The translations under genes and the position numbers were made by a program. A stretch of DNA of 40,227 nucleotides, taken from assembly GCA_019422065.1 (NCBI GenBank), contig JAHZEA010000001.1:120159-160385 (forward strand), given 5' to 3'. This DNA is from Lachnospiraceae bacterium (GTDB lineage: Bacteria > Bacillota > Clostridia > Lachnospirales > Anaerotignaceae). A model generated the notes under the pieces. It searched no databases. It saw nothing but the letters and a program-made list of their open reading frames with translations, and had not been told where the DNA came from. This document shows positions 22,787 to 31,654 of the stretch, piece by piece (position 1 is the stretch's first letter; every line of letters begins with the position of its first letter).

Positions 22787-24478
22787 TTATTCTTCTACTG
22801 TAACATTGGCAACCGTTTCATGCCCTTCCCTGTCAAGAGCGTAAAACGTATACTCACCAAATTTATGCACTATAAAAGTACACTCATTATTTTTATTAAC
22901 GGTAAATGCCTTTCCTGCCCGGCCATACATAAAGTCTTTAGCCTCATGCTTTCCGTCCAGATACCTTAAATATAAAGTATCGTTATTTATATCAGTAGCT
23001 GTTACTTTTAAATACTGCACTCCGTCACTTTCATAAACCTCAAAATCAAACTTTGTAGGCTCCTCCTCAATAAGTGCTTCAGGCGGTATATTAAATTCTT
23101 CATGCTTAAGCAGAGAAGTATCATAGTTAAAAGCCGCGCCTGCGTTAAGCATTCCGCCGGTAGAAACTTTATCTGTAAGAGTATTCATAGGTGTAACTGT
23201 GTTAAGCACCATTTCTTTTACATCTTTTAAATTTATATCCTCATAATACGAATACAAAAGAGCGCATACGGCAGAAACCATAGGCGCCGCCATTGATGTG
23301 CCTGTCATGTAACCGTATGAGTTATTGGCTGTTGTGCTTACTATCTGGCTTCCCGGCGCCGCTAAATGCACTGATGAAGCGCCGTAGTTGGATGTAGGGT
23401 CTAATTTTCCGTCAGCGCGTATATTGGCAACAGATATTACGTTTTCCAAATCATAAGACGCTGGGTAATGAGGTATAGCGTCGTTATTTTCGCCTACTTC
23501 GCTGTTGCCTGCCGCCACAACAAAGAGCATGCTTGACTTGGCCATAGTTTTATATAAAGCCACATCATTTTCCGGCGTGCTTAAGCTTAAATTGCATATA
23601 ACGGCGCCGTTATCTTCAGCATATTTAATAGCTTCTATTATGGAAGCCGTTGTGCCTTCTCCGTTAGGCCCGCCAAGGGCTTTTAAAGGCATTATTTTTA
23701 CATTGGCGTTAGAGGCTATTCCGGCTATTCCTGTTTGGTTGTCCCTAACAGCGCTTATTGTGCCGGCACAGTGTGTTCCATGGTTTTCGTCTTTTTCAGG
23801 TAAAATATTGGCATTATTATTATAAAAATTATAACCGTAAATGTCGTCTACATATCCGTTATTATCATCATCAATGCCGTTTGACGGTATTTCGTCCACA
23901 TTAACCCAAAAAGCTCCGTTTAAATCGTCATGGTCAGTATCAACTCCTGTATCAATCAGTGCAATAACGGCCTGACGTCCGCCGTTATATATATCCCAAA
24001 CAGGGTCAATATTTATATCAACACCGGGTACGGAATTTAATATTGTAGTTTTTTGAGCAATAGGCACCATAAACCCTATTTCCGGCACTTCTATAGCCGT
24101 TGTTTCCCTTACAAGAAAAGAGCCGTCATTTTCCAAAGCCCATTGTTTATAATAAAGCTCATCATTTACGGCATAAGCCGTATTTTCGTATGTATAGTTA
24201 GGCTGAACAACATCAACCGTATCGTCTTTAATTAAATCCGAAATGCCATCTTCAAGCTGGGCTTTATTATCGTATGTTTTCACTTCAATAGTGCCGTCTT
24301 TATAAAGCACCAATACTTCATTATTGGTGTAGCTGTCAATATCCGTTTGAATATATTCCGTTTTTTCAGAAAAGCCAACATCAGATACGCTTTGGTCTAA
24401 ATTTTCGGCATGTATAACGCATACAGTATTAATTAATAATATTGCAGATAATACAGATGCTGTTATTTTCTTAGTCAA
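22787..24478 (-). CDS. Secreted subtilisin-like serine protease (S8)
   Basis: A 563-residue exported protease. A signal peptide (~1-24, VCVIHA before ENLD) precedes an I9-like propeptide (~50-100, NEVLVLYKDG...VDVVQPNYTY). The catalytic domain has Asp176 (ALIDTGVD), His233 (NHGTHCAG), Asn325 (VAAGNSE) and Ser395 (MTGTSMAAP). DDDNNGYVDD (~203-212) looks like a calcium loop found in this subfamily. A ~90-residue beta-rich, Ig-like C-terminal domain follows. The start is TTG at 24478, seven bases after AGGAAG; no ATG is available. Extracellular protein degradation is likely. Confidence 0.93.
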   Translation of the reverse strand: MTKKITASVLSAILLINTVCVIHAENLDQSVSDVGFSEKTEYIQTDIDSYTNNEVLVLYKDGTIEVKTYDNKAQLEDGISDLIKDDTVDVVQPNYTYENTAYAVNDELYYKQWALENDGSFLVRETTAIEVPEIGFMVPIAQKTTILNSVPGVDINIDPVWDIYNGGRQAVIALIDTGVDTDHDDLNGAFWVNVDEIPSNGIDDDNNGYVDDIYGYNFYNNNANILPEKDENHGTHCAGTISAVRDNQTGIAGIASNANVKIMPLKALGGPNGEGTTASIIEAIKYAEDNGAVICNLSLSTPENDVALYKTMAKSSMLFVVAAGNSEVGENNDAIPHYPASYDLENVISVANIRADGKLDPTSNYGASSVHLAAPGSQIVSTTANNSYGYMTGTSMAAPMVSAVCALLYSYYEDINLKDVKEMVLNTVTPMNTLTDKVSTGGMLNAGAAFNYDTSLLKHEEFNIPPEALIEEEPTKFDFEVYESDGVQYLKVTATDINNDTLYLRYLDGKHEAKDFMYGRAGKAFTVNKNNECTFIVHKFGEYTFYALDREGHETVANVTVEE

Positions 24479-24617
24479 AACATCACTTCCTTTATATATT
24501 TATAATTTTGATGTACATTAATCATAACATAAAAATATGAATATTTTACGAATTTAAGATAAAATTAACATTTCAATTTTGTTACTTTTTTGAATTTAAC
24601 ATTTTTAGATTTTTTTG

Positions 24618-24646
24618 TTGACAAACAATATTGTATGTGTTATTAT
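24618..24646 (+). promoter_or_regulatory. Promoter of the tRNA-Lys gene
   Basis: TTGACA (24618-24623), a 17-base spacer and TATTAT (24641-24646), about 30 bases before the tRNA. Confidence 0.78.
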
Positions 24647-24674
24647 ATCACTTGCGTTAAGAAATCTTTGTTAT

Positions 24675-24747
24675 GCGCCTTTAGCTCAGTTGGTAGAGCA
24701 GGTGACTCTTAATCACAAGGTCCAGGGTTCGAGTCCCTGAAGGCGCA
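24675..24747 (+). tRNA. tRNA-Lys(CTT)
   Basis: A 73-base cloverleaf. Acceptor arms GCGCCTT/AAGGCGC with discriminator A; D arm TAGCTCAGTTGGTAGAGCA; anticodon stem-loop GTGACTCTTAATCAC giving anticodon CTT (lysine, AAG); T arm CAGGGTTCGAGTCCCTG. The 3' CCA is not encoded. Confidence 0.97.
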
Positions 24748-24763
24748 CTACTATTTACGAGTT

Positions 24764-24809
24764 AAAAAGCGGTATTTTGTGTGCTCGTTCACATGGGGTA
24801 CCGTTTTTA
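24764..24809 (+). terminator. Terminator of the tRNA transcript
   Basis: AAAAAGCGGTA (24764-24774) pairs with TACCGTTTTT (24799-24808) across an interrupted stem (inner GTG/CAC). Confidence 0.65.
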
Positions 24810-24820
24810 TTTTTAATATA

Positions 24821-24912
24821 TCCGGGAATGAGGCTCTCCCTTGGTATTTACCTAAACCGCTTATTTAAGCTGATGGCTTCTGCTTTTGTGCAGGAGTTAC
24901 CAGCTTTTTTTG
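24821..24912 (+). promoter_or_regulatory. Structured leader with terminator (riboswitch candidate, sodium class?)
   Basis: Upstream of the antiporter gene is a compact structured stretch. GGGA/TCCC (24824-24827/24837-24840) closes a hairpin; TTGGTA (24841-24846) can pair with TACC (24899-24902 region); GCTT-attt-AAGC (24859-24870) forms a small hairpin. A competing intrinsic terminator uses AGCT (24868-24871) plus GG-CTTCTGC, pairing with GCAGGAG and CC-AGCT (24890-24905), followed by T7. The mutually exclusive pairings are what an expression platform needs. Na+-I (DUF1646-type) riboswitches precede such transporter genes and the sequence vaguely recalls them, but the match could not be checked. 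Confidence 0.55.
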
Positions 24913-24963
24913 TGCCCTGCATACAGAAAAACACTACTATTTAATAAACGGAGGTTTTTAAAA

Positions 24964-26148
24964 ATGTTAACAAGTCTTGGTTTGCTCTTTTTATTCGGTA
25001 TGTTTATGGGTCGGATTTTCAGAAAAATAAATCTTCCGCCTCTTACAGGAATGATTATTGCCGGAATAATTTTAGGTCCATGTGTGCTTAACTTATTAAG
25101 CGACACTATGCTGGAAATTTCTGCGGATTTAAGAAAAACAGCTCTTATTATAATACTTGCCAGAGCAGGCTTATCTCTTGATTTAAAATCACTTAAAAAA
25201 GTCGGACGTCCGGCAGTTATGATGTGCTTTGTGCCGGCAATGTTTGAAATGGCAGGCTGTATAATAATAGCACCGTATATTTTGGGTATAAGCCGCATTG
25301 AGGCCGCTGTTGCCGGAGCCGTAATTGCCGCCGTATCCCCTGCTGTTGTTGTGCCAAGAATGCTTAAGCTTATGGAAACAAAATATGGTACCGAAAAAGG
25401 CATACCACAGATGATAATGGCCGCCGCATCGGTAGATGACGTATTTGTAATTGTATTTTTTACTGCCTTTACATCTTTGGCACAAGGCGGCAGTGTATCC
25501 GCCGCAAGCTTTATACAGATACCTGTTTCAATAGTTTTAGGTATAGCATTAGGCATTATATGCGGTTTTGTGCTTAATAAGTTCTTTAATATTATTAGTA
25601 CATCCGATACTTCTAAGGTAATTATACTTCTTAGCATTTCGTATATGCTTACAGCACTTGAAACAGCACTTGAAGGCATAGTGCCTATTGCCTCTCTTTT
25701 ATCAATTATGTCTATGGGTGCTGTACTGCTTAAACTTAACGTCGAAACGGCTCAAAACATAGCTTCAAGGTTTGCCCAGCTTTGGGTAGCGGCAGAAATA
25801 TTATTATTTACATTAGTAGGCGCCGCCGTTGACATACGCTACGCCGCTTCATCTTTTGTAGGCGCTGTATGTGTTATAGCCTTTGCTATGGTATTCCGCA
25901 TGGCTGGTGTTCAGGTATGTTTATTTAAAACCATACTGAACAAAAACGAAAGATTATTTGCCGCTTTTTCATACATGCCAAAGGCAACTGTGCAGGCGGC
26001 TATAGGCTCGGTGCCTCTTGCCATGGGTCTTGCCTGCGGTGAAACAGTGCTTACTCTTGCCGTTTGGGCAATATTTATAACAGCTCCTGTTGGCGCGGCA
26101 TTAATTGACTTAACGTACAAAAAACTGCTTTCCAAAGAAACTGCTTAA
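24964..26148 (+). CDS. Cation:proton antiporter (CPA/Kef-NhaP type)
   Basis: A 394-residue polytopic protein with about twelve membrane segments and the monovalent cation:proton antiporter fold. The N-terminal repeat has GRIFRKINLPPLTGMIIAGIILGP, the unwound-helix region AVSPAVVVPRM, and a membrane-embedded acidic pair in ASVDDVFVIV, the usual ion-binding aspartates. No TrkA-N or regulatory domain follows. ATG at 24964 has GGAGG nine bases before; a longer frame upstream runs through the leader RNA and is rejected. The structured leader implies ion-responsive control of Na+ or K+ extrusion (inference). Confidence 0.92.
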   Translation: MLTSLGLLFLFGMFMGRIFRKINLPPLTGMIIAGIILGPCVLNLLSDTMLEISADLRKTALIIILARAGLSLDLKSLKKVGRPAVMMCFVPAMFEMAGCIIIAPYILGISRIEAAVAGAVIAAVSPAVVVPRMLKLMETKYGTEKGIPQMIMAAASVDDVFVIVFFTAFTSLAQGGSVSAASFIQIPVSIVLGIALGIICGFVLNKFFNIISTSDTSKVIILLSISYMLTALETALEGIVPIASLLSIMSMGAVLLKLNVETAQNIASRFAQLWVAAEILLFTLVGAAVDIRYAASSFVGAVCVIAFAMVFRMAGVQVCLFKTILNKNERLFAAFSYMPKATVQAAIGSVPLAMGLACGETVLTLAVWAIFITAPVGAALIDLTYKKLLSKETA

Positions 26149-26162
26149 AGCTTAATAACATG

Positions 26163-26199
26163 AAAAGACTCCTGTGGGGTAACAGGAGTCTTTTCTTTT
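26163..26199 (+). terminator. Terminator after the antiporter gene
   Basis: AAAAGACTCCTGT-ggggta-ACAGGAGTCTTTT, 13-bp perfect stem with T-rich tail. Confidence 0.9.
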
Positions 26200-26408
26200 C
26201 CTTGGGGAAGGATGGTATTATGAATTGCTTTTTTAGGGGTTTATTTCTTATTGGGGGTTGTAAGAACTTTTTGTTTCTTACAAGTCATATTATGCAATAG
26301 AATTGTTAATCCAATATATACAATCTGTGAACAATTTGTGAATTTGTTATTATTACAAAATACACTGCAAAAACATATAAAACATTAAAAAAACACCTGA
26401 AAAAAGTA
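26200..26408. other. Intergenic region upstream of the marR promoter
   Basis: No convincing gene. It contains one 9-bp hairpin, TTGTAAGAA (26258-26266) with TTCTTACAA (26275-26283), lying within a GGGGT/T-rich stretch. The rest is AT-rich. Confidence 0.45.
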
Positions 26409-26465
26409 TTGACATTAAAAATCTGTTGACTATAATATTAACTACAATGTTAGAGACCTAACATT
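26409..26465 (+). promoter_or_regulatory. Consensus promoter and MarR operator
   Basis: TTGACA (26409-26414), 16 bases, TATAAT (26431-26436): both hexamers are exact consensus. The expected transcript start (~26443) abuts the inverted repeat AATGTTAG-agac-CTAACATT (26446-26465), a typical MarR-type operator placed to block transcription. Confidence 0.82.
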
Positions 26466-26517
26466 ATAGACTTGCTCTTATTTATTCTGTTATTTTATTA
26501 CTGAAAGGTCTGGTTAC

Positions 26518-26964
26518 ATGGAAAAGAAAAAAGAGGTAGGCCTTGCCATAAAAGAACTGGGTAACCTCCTCAAGCGCTATACATTCGGTTCACTTAAGCC
26601 GGAAAGCGACGTTACAATGATGCAGGGCTGGATAATAGGCTTTTTGTGCAGCAATACCGACAGGGATATGTTCCAAAAAGACATTGAACAGCGTTTTGAA
26701 ATACGCCGTTCCACGGCTACAGCAATGCTTCAGCTTATGGAAAAAAACGGGTATATAACCCGTCACAATGTTGATTACGACGCAAGGCTTAAAAAAATAT
26801 GCGTTACCGAAAAAGCCCAACTTCTTCATAAATCAATACTTGACAGAATAGAAGCCACAGAAAAACAAATGCTTACAGGCATTTCAAATGAAGAATTAGA
26901 TGCTTTTTTTTCAACAATGGAAAAAATGAAAAACAACATCAAAAACAAACAGATTAACACCTAA
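26518..26964 (+). CDS. MarR-family transcriptional regulator
   Basis: A 148-residue winged-helix repressor: the DNA-binding part reads FQKDIEQRFEIRRSTATAMLQLMEKNGYITRHNVDYDARLKKICVTEKA, with the wing DARLKK. It is first in an operon with two ABC exporter genes and has an operator at its own promoter, so it most likely represses the exporter and itself until an effector binds. ATG at 26518; the ribosome site (GAAAGGTCTGG) is modest. Confidence 0.93.
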   Translation: MEKKKEVGLAIKELGNLLKRYTFGSLKPESDVTMMQGWIIGFLCSNTDRDMFQKDIEQRFEIRRSTATAMLQLMEKNGYITRHNVDYDARLKKICVTEKAQLLHKSILDRIEATEKQMLTGISNEELDAFFSTMEKMKNNIKNKQINT

Positions 26965-27011
26965 ACCCAAACTAACAAAAATGCCAAACTTAAAAAGGAG
27001 GTTATAAAAAG

Positions 27012-28745
27012 ATGATGAAACATCTCTTTAAAAGCATCAGGCAGTACAAAAAAGCTTCTCTTTTGGCTCCGTTTTTTGTAACGCTTGAGGTAATTATGGA
27101 AGTTCTTATACCAACCATAATGGCAAGTCTTATTGATAACGGCATTAATAAAGGCGATATGTCGGCTATTGAACGCATAGGATTTATACTTATTATAGCT
27201 TGTATTCTTTCTCTTATATTTGGTTTCCTTTCCGGCAAATTCGCCGCTGAGGCTTCAACGGGATTTGCGGCAAATTTAAGAAAAGATATGTTTTACAATG
27301 TGCAGAAATATTCATTTGCTAATATAGACAAATTCTCGCCTTCAAGTATTGTTACAAGGCTTACAACTGATATTACAAACTTGCAGAACGCATATCAAAT
27401 GGTAGTGCGTGTAGCCGTGCGCTGTCCTGTTATGCTTATATTTTCACTTATAATGGCTTTTAGTATCAACCGCAAGCTTTCAATTATATTCCTTTTTGCT
27501 CTGCCGGTACTGGGTATAGGCCTTTTCTTAATTATGAACAACGCCCACCCTATATTTGAAAGAGTATTTAAACTTTACGATGCTTTAAACCTTGTAGTAC
27601 AGGAAAACCTCAGAGGCATGAGAGTAGTTAAATCTTTTGTACGTGAGGACTTTGAGGAAGAAAAATTCAAAAAGGCGTCTAAAAACATATATGACAACTC
27701 TACTAAGGCCGAAAAACTGCTTATGCTTAACATGCCTCTTATGCAGTTTGCCATGTATACATGTATGCTCCTTATTTCATGGATAGGCGCTAAGCTCATA
27801 CTTTCAAGCTCTATGACAACAGGCGAGCTTATGAGTATGTTCACATATGCTTCTCAGATACTTATGAGCCTTATGATGCTTTCAATGGTATTTGTTATGA
27901 TTACAATGAGTAAGGCATCAGCAGAAAGAATTGCAGAAATACTGGATGAAAAAAGCACACTTACAAACAATGACAACCCTGTGTTTAACGTTCCTAACGG
28001 AAGCATAGACTTTGATAACGTATACTTCAGCTATGCAGATTTAGGACACAACTCTGCCCCGGTACTTAATAATATTAACCTGCATATTAAATCCGGTCAG
28101 ACAATAGGCATTATAGGCGGAACAGGAAGCTCAAAATCAAGCCTTGTTCAGCTTATACCGCGTTTATTTGATGTAACAGAAGGCTCTGTTAAAGTAGGCG
28201 GAATTGATGTACGTGATTATGACATAGAAACTTTAAGAAATGCCGTTTCAATGGTATTACAGAAAAACGAGCTTTTCTCCGGTACTATAAAAGATAATCT
28301 CCGCTGGGGTGATGAAAACGCAACTGATGAAGAAATAGAACGTGTATGCCGCTTAGCCCAAGCAGACGGATTTATACAGGAATTTCCTGATAAATACGAT
28401 ACATTTATAGAACAAGGCGGAAGCAATGTTTCAGGCGGCCAGAAGCAAAGACTTTGTATAGCCAGAGCGCTTCTTAAAAAGCCTAAAATACTTATACTGG
28501 ACGACTCGACCAGTGCTGTAGATACAAAGACAGATGCTCTTATAAGAAAAGCTTTCCTTGAAGAAATACCGGATACTACAAAAATAATTATAGCTCAGAG
28601 AATTTCATCCGTTCAGGAAGCTGATGAAATAGTAATACTTGATAACGGAAATATAGTATCAATAGGAACACATGATGAGCTTCTTAAAACCAGCGATATT
28701 TACAAAGAACTTTATACATCTCAAACGAAAGGCGGTGAGGAGTAA
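27012..28745 (+). CDS. ABC exporter half-transporter, degenerate ATP site subunit
   Basis: A 577-residue half-transporter: an N-terminal membrane domain with six helices (~15-310), then the nucleotide-binding domain (~330-575). Walker A is GGTGSSKSS (369-377), signature VSGGQ (473-477). The catalytic glutamate after Walker B is Asp498 (LILDDST) and the switch histidine is Gln529 (IIAQR), so this site should be poorly active. This is the pattern of heterodimeric exporters such as TM287/288, BmrCD and LmrCD. AAGGAGG precedes the first of two ATGs. Its stop overlaps the next start (TAATG). Confidence 0.94.
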   Translation: MMKHLFKSIRQYKKASLLAPFFVTLEVIMEVLIPTIMASLIDNGINKGDMSAIERIGFILIIACILSLIFGFLSGKFAAEASTGFAANLRKDMFYNVQKYSFANIDKFSPSSIVTRLTTDITNLQNAYQMVVRVAVRCPVMLIFSLIMAFSINRKLSIIFLFALPVLGIGLFLIMNNAHPIFERVFKLYDALNLVVQENLRGMRVVKSFVREDFEEEKFKKASKNIYDNSTKAEKLLMLNMPLMQFAMYTCMLLISWIGAKLILSSSMTTGELMSMFTYASQILMSLMMLSMVFVMITMSKASAERIAEILDEKSTLTNNDNPVFNVPNGSIDFDNVYFSYADLGHNSAPVLNNINLHIKSGQTIGIIGGTGSSKSSLVQLIPRLFDVTEGSVKVGGIDVRDYDIETLRNAVSMVLQKNELFSGTIKDNLRWGDENATDEEIERVCRLAQADGFIQEFPDKYDTFIEQGGSNVSGGQKQRLCIARALLKKPKILILDDSTSAVDTKTDALIRKAFLEEIPDTTKIIIAQRISSVQEADEIVILDNGNIVSIGTHDELLKTSDIYKELYTSQTKGGEE

Positions 28746-30652
28746 TGCCACAACAGCCAACAGGAAGAAGATTTACGCCACGTACAAGAAAGCTTTCAAA
28801 GCGCGACGCCAATACTGTTAAAAGATTAATGCAGTACTTTAAAAAATATAAAGTGCGTTTTACATTAGTTCTTATATGTATTATAATAGGCGCTTTAGCC
28901 TCCGTAAGCGGTTCTATGTTTGTTGAAGTAGTTATTGACCAGTATATTGAACCTTTGCTTTTAACTCCTAATCCTTCTTTAGACGGTCTTACAGGAGCTA
29001 TAAAAACAATGGCTTTGATATATTTAGCCGGAGTACTTTCTACATTTTTATATTCAAGAATAATGGTTTCTATAGCTCAGGGAATATTAAAAACAATCCG
29101 TGACGATATGTTTACACATATGCAGTCCCTGCCTATTAAATATTTCGACACACATACATTTGGCGATACAATGAGCCATTACACCAATGATGCCGATACT
29201 TTAAGGCAGATGATTTCAATGGCTATACCACAGGTGTTTTCATCTACCATTACAATTATAGCTGTTTTTGCCGCTATGCTTTACAACAGTGTTTACCTTA
29301 CACTTTTTGTTGTAGTAATGCTTATTATAATGCTTAGAACAACCAAATTTATAGGCGCAAAAAGCGGACATTACTTTATTAAACAGCAGGTAGCCCTTGG
29401 TAAAATAAACGGTTATATAGAAGAAATGATAAACGGCCAGAAAGTAGTTAAAGTTTTTTGCCATGAAGAAAAAACAAAAGAAGGCTTTGACGAGCTTAAT
29501 GAAAACATGCGTGCCATTTCTTCAAAAGCAAATAAATATGCCCTTATACTTATGCCTATTATGAGCAATATCGGAAACCTCCAATATGTAATACTTGCCA
29601 TTGCCGGCGGCGCACTTGCTATAAAAGGTGTAGGCGGCATTACATTAGGCTCTATAGCGTCATTCCTTCTTTTAAGCAGAAGCTTTACAATGCCTATAAG
29701 CCAGATTTCAAACCAGTTTAACTCAATAGTTATGGCTCTTGCAGGTGCTGAGCGTATATTTAACCTTATGGATGAAGAACCTGAAACAGACGAAGGCCAT
29801 GTTACACTTGTTAATGCCGAATATAACGAAAAAGGCGAGCTTGTACCTGTTGAAAACTACACTGGTATGTGGGCTTGGAAATGCCCTGATGAAAACGGCG
29901 ATTTTAAATATATTGAGGTTAAAGGCGATGTACGGTTTGACAGTGTAGACTTTGGCTACGAGGAAAACAAAACCATACTTCACGACATAACTCTTTTTGC
30001 TAAGCCGGGACAGAAAGTCGCTTTTGTAGGCTCTACAGGTGCCGGTAAAACAACAATTACTAACCTTATAAACAGATTTTACGACATTGCAGACGGTAAA
30101 ATACGTTACGATGGCATAAACATAAACAGCATTAAAAAAGACGATTTGCGACGTTCATTAGGCATTGTTTTACAGGATACAAACCTTTTTACAGGTACAG
30201 TGCTTGAGAATATACGTTACGGACGCCTTGATGCTACAGACGAAGAAGTTTATGCAGCAGCTAAGCTTACAAACGCTGATGGATTTATAAAAATGCTTCC
30301 TGAAGGATACAACACAGTAATATCCGGCAGCGGCTCAGAGCTTTCACAGGGACAGAAACAGCTTATAACAATAGCCCGTGCGGCTGTTGCCAACCCGCCT
30401 GTTATGATACTTGATGAAGCTACATCAAGCATAGATACCCGTACAGAATCCATAGTACAAAAAGGTATGGACGCCCTTATGCATGGCAGAACAGTATTTG
30501 TAATAGCCCACAGGCTTTCAACAGTTCAAAACTCCGATGTAATTATGGTTCTTGACCACGGCAGAATTATAGAGCGCGGAAGCCATGAAGAGCTTATTGC
30601 AGAAAAAGGCGTTTATTACAGGCTTTACACCGGCGCATTTGAGATGGAATAA
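28745..30652 (+). CDS. ABC exporter half-transporter, catalytic subunit
   Basis: A 635-residue partner of the preceding subunit. Membrane domain ~35-340; nucleotide-binding domain ~395-630 with canonical Walker A GSTGAGKTT (429-437), Glu558 (MILDEATSS) and His589 (VIAHR); the signature is LSQGQ (533-537). A ~40-residue insertion between the domains (~350-392) contains NYTGMWAWKCPDENGDF. The start overlaps the previous stop by one base, ensuring equal synthesis. Together with the MarR gene it forms a probable drug or toxic-compound efflux operon; substrate unknown. Confidence 0.94.
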   Translation: MPQQPTGRRFTPRTRKLSKRDANTVKRLMQYFKKYKVRFTLVLICIIIGALASVSGSMFVEVVIDQYIEPLLLTPNPSLDGLTGAIKTMALIYLAGVLSTFLYSRIMVSIAQGILKTIRDDMFTHMQSLPIKYFDTHTFGDTMSHYTNDADTLRQMISMAIPQVFSSTITIIAVFAAMLYNSVYLTLFVVVMLIIMLRTTKFIGAKSGHYFIKQQVALGKINGYIEEMINGQKVVKVFCHEEKTKEGFDELNENMRAISSKANKYALILMPIMSNIGNLQYVILAIAGGALAIKGVGGITLGSIASFLLLSRSFTMPISQISNQFNSIVMALAGAERIFNLMDEEPETDEGHVTLVNAEYNEKGELVPVENYTGMWAWKCPDENGDFKYIEVKGDVRFDSVDFGYEENKTILHDITLFAKPGQKVAFVGSTGAGKTTITNLINRFYDIADGKIRYDGININSIKKDDLRRSLGIVLQDTNLFTGTVLENIRYGRLDATDEEVYAAAKLTNADGFIKMLPEGYNTVISGSGSELSQGQKQLITIARAAVANPPVMILDEATSSIDTRTESIVQKGMDALMHGRTVFVIAHRLSTVQNSDVIMVLDHGRIIERGSHEELIAEKGVYYRLYTGAFEME

Positions 30653-30656
30653 TTAT

Positions 30657-30685
30657 AAAGACGGGAAGCTCCCGTCTTTATTTTA
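30657..30685 (+). terminator. Terminator of the marR-ABC operon
   Basis: AAAGACGGGA-agc-TCCCGTCTTT followed by a T-rich tail. Confidence 0.88.
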
Positions 30686-30980
30686 ATTTATTGTATACTT
30701 AAAAAAATTCATATGGTATAATTACCAAAATAATATTTAAATTAAAGCACTTTACTGCTTAGTAAAATATCCTCTCTCTGTGCTTTCTTTATTTTGACCG
30801 GAGTATAGTAACAAAAAATTAAATGACTGTATCTTAATCTTAAAACATGTGCCGTAAAAAAGCACCCCAGCTTAAAGAGCAGAAAATGCCACTTTATACC
30901 ACAGCAGTAATAAACTGCAAAACACGCTGTGATATAAAAGCATTATGACATTTAAAATTATATCGAAAGTTGTGATATTT
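30686..30980. other. Intergenic region before the TetR gene
   Basis: No gene seen. It contains a nested inverted repeat at about 30742-30785: AAAGCAC ... GTGCTTT enclosing TTTACT-gctt-AGTAAA, which could be an RNA hairpin or regulator site. Otherwise AT-rich. Confidence 0.4.
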
Positions 30981-31532
30981 ATGGACAGAACAAAGAAGGC
31001 TATTGTGGATGCCTTTTGGCAGGCTCTTGACGAAAAACCCTTTAACAAAATAACAGTTAAAAACATAGTTGAGCTGTGTGGAGTAAACCGCAATACTTTT
31101 TATTACCACTTCATGGATATACAGCAGGTAATGGAGTATGCCCTTAAAGACGATGTCGATAAGCTTATGAGTATCAGTTTTAATCCCGAAACACATATGG
31201 ACTGCCTTAAACAGATACTCTCTTTAATGCAGAGCCGGCAGAAAGCCATGCTGCATTTATATAATTCGATACAGCGTGAATTATTTATAAAAACTCTGGA
31301 CAGCATGTCTTTATATACCGTAAAAAAATACGTTGAAAATTCTCCCGAGATATCAAAGCTTCCTTCCGATGAACAAGAGCTTGTTATATACTATTTTAAA
31401 TGCACTTTTGTTGGGGTAATGCTTGACTGGTTTGATTCGGGAATGGAGTATGACCTGCTGAGCCGTACACACAAAATGAATAAAATTGTGCAGTCCGAAA
31501 AAGTACATTTATTTGCATCTGATATTAAATAA
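30981..31532 (+). CDS. TetR/AcrR-family regulator
   Basis: A 183-residue protein with the TetR N-terminal HTH (RTKKAIVDAFWQALDEKPFNKITVKNIVELCGVNRNTFYYHF) and an all-helical ligand domain of the TetR_C_33/DhaS-like type. ATG at 30981 gives the standard N-terminus; the ribosome site is weak and in-frame GTG/ATG codons further upstream give an unlikely extension. It faces the radical-SAM gene across a bidirectional terminator. Its target is unclear. Confidence 0.88.
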   Translation: MDRTKKAIVDAFWQALDEKPFNKITVKNIVELCGVNRNTFYYHFMDIQQVMEYALKDDVDKLMSISFNPETHMDCLKQILSLMQSRQKAMLHLYNSIQRELFIKTLDSMSLYTVKKYVENSPEISKLPSDEQELVIYYFKCTFVGVMLDWFDSGMEYDLLSRTHKMNKIVQSEKVHLFASDIK

Positions 31533-31622
31533 AAAATTTATCGGCAATTAAAATATTTTCCAGTGTTTTTACCACGCTTCTTTATTTTTTAAGTTCATTT
31601 TAAAGAAATTATACTTCCACAT

Positions 31623-31653
31623 AAAAAAATCCCATTAAAAATGGGATTTTTTT
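31623..31653. terminator. Bidirectional terminator between TetR and radical-SAM genes
   Basis: AAAAATCCCAT and ATGGGATTTTT pair around a short A loop with A/T runs on both sides. Confidence 0.85.
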
Positions 31654-31654
31654 G

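Noticed and set aside
24886..24963. Longer antiporter start upstream of 24964
   Set aside because: It would translate through the leader terminator and gives no family-like N-terminus; the GGAGG site supports ATG at 24964.
24897..25679. 260-codon open frame antisense to the antiporter gene
   Set aside because: Composition follows from the complement of hydrophobic codons; the opposite frame is a clear antiporter with a ribosome site.
26220..26300. 26-codon frame after the antiporter terminator, with AAGGATGG upstream
   Set aside because: No family, runs through a hairpin, and no promoter was seen; likely chance.
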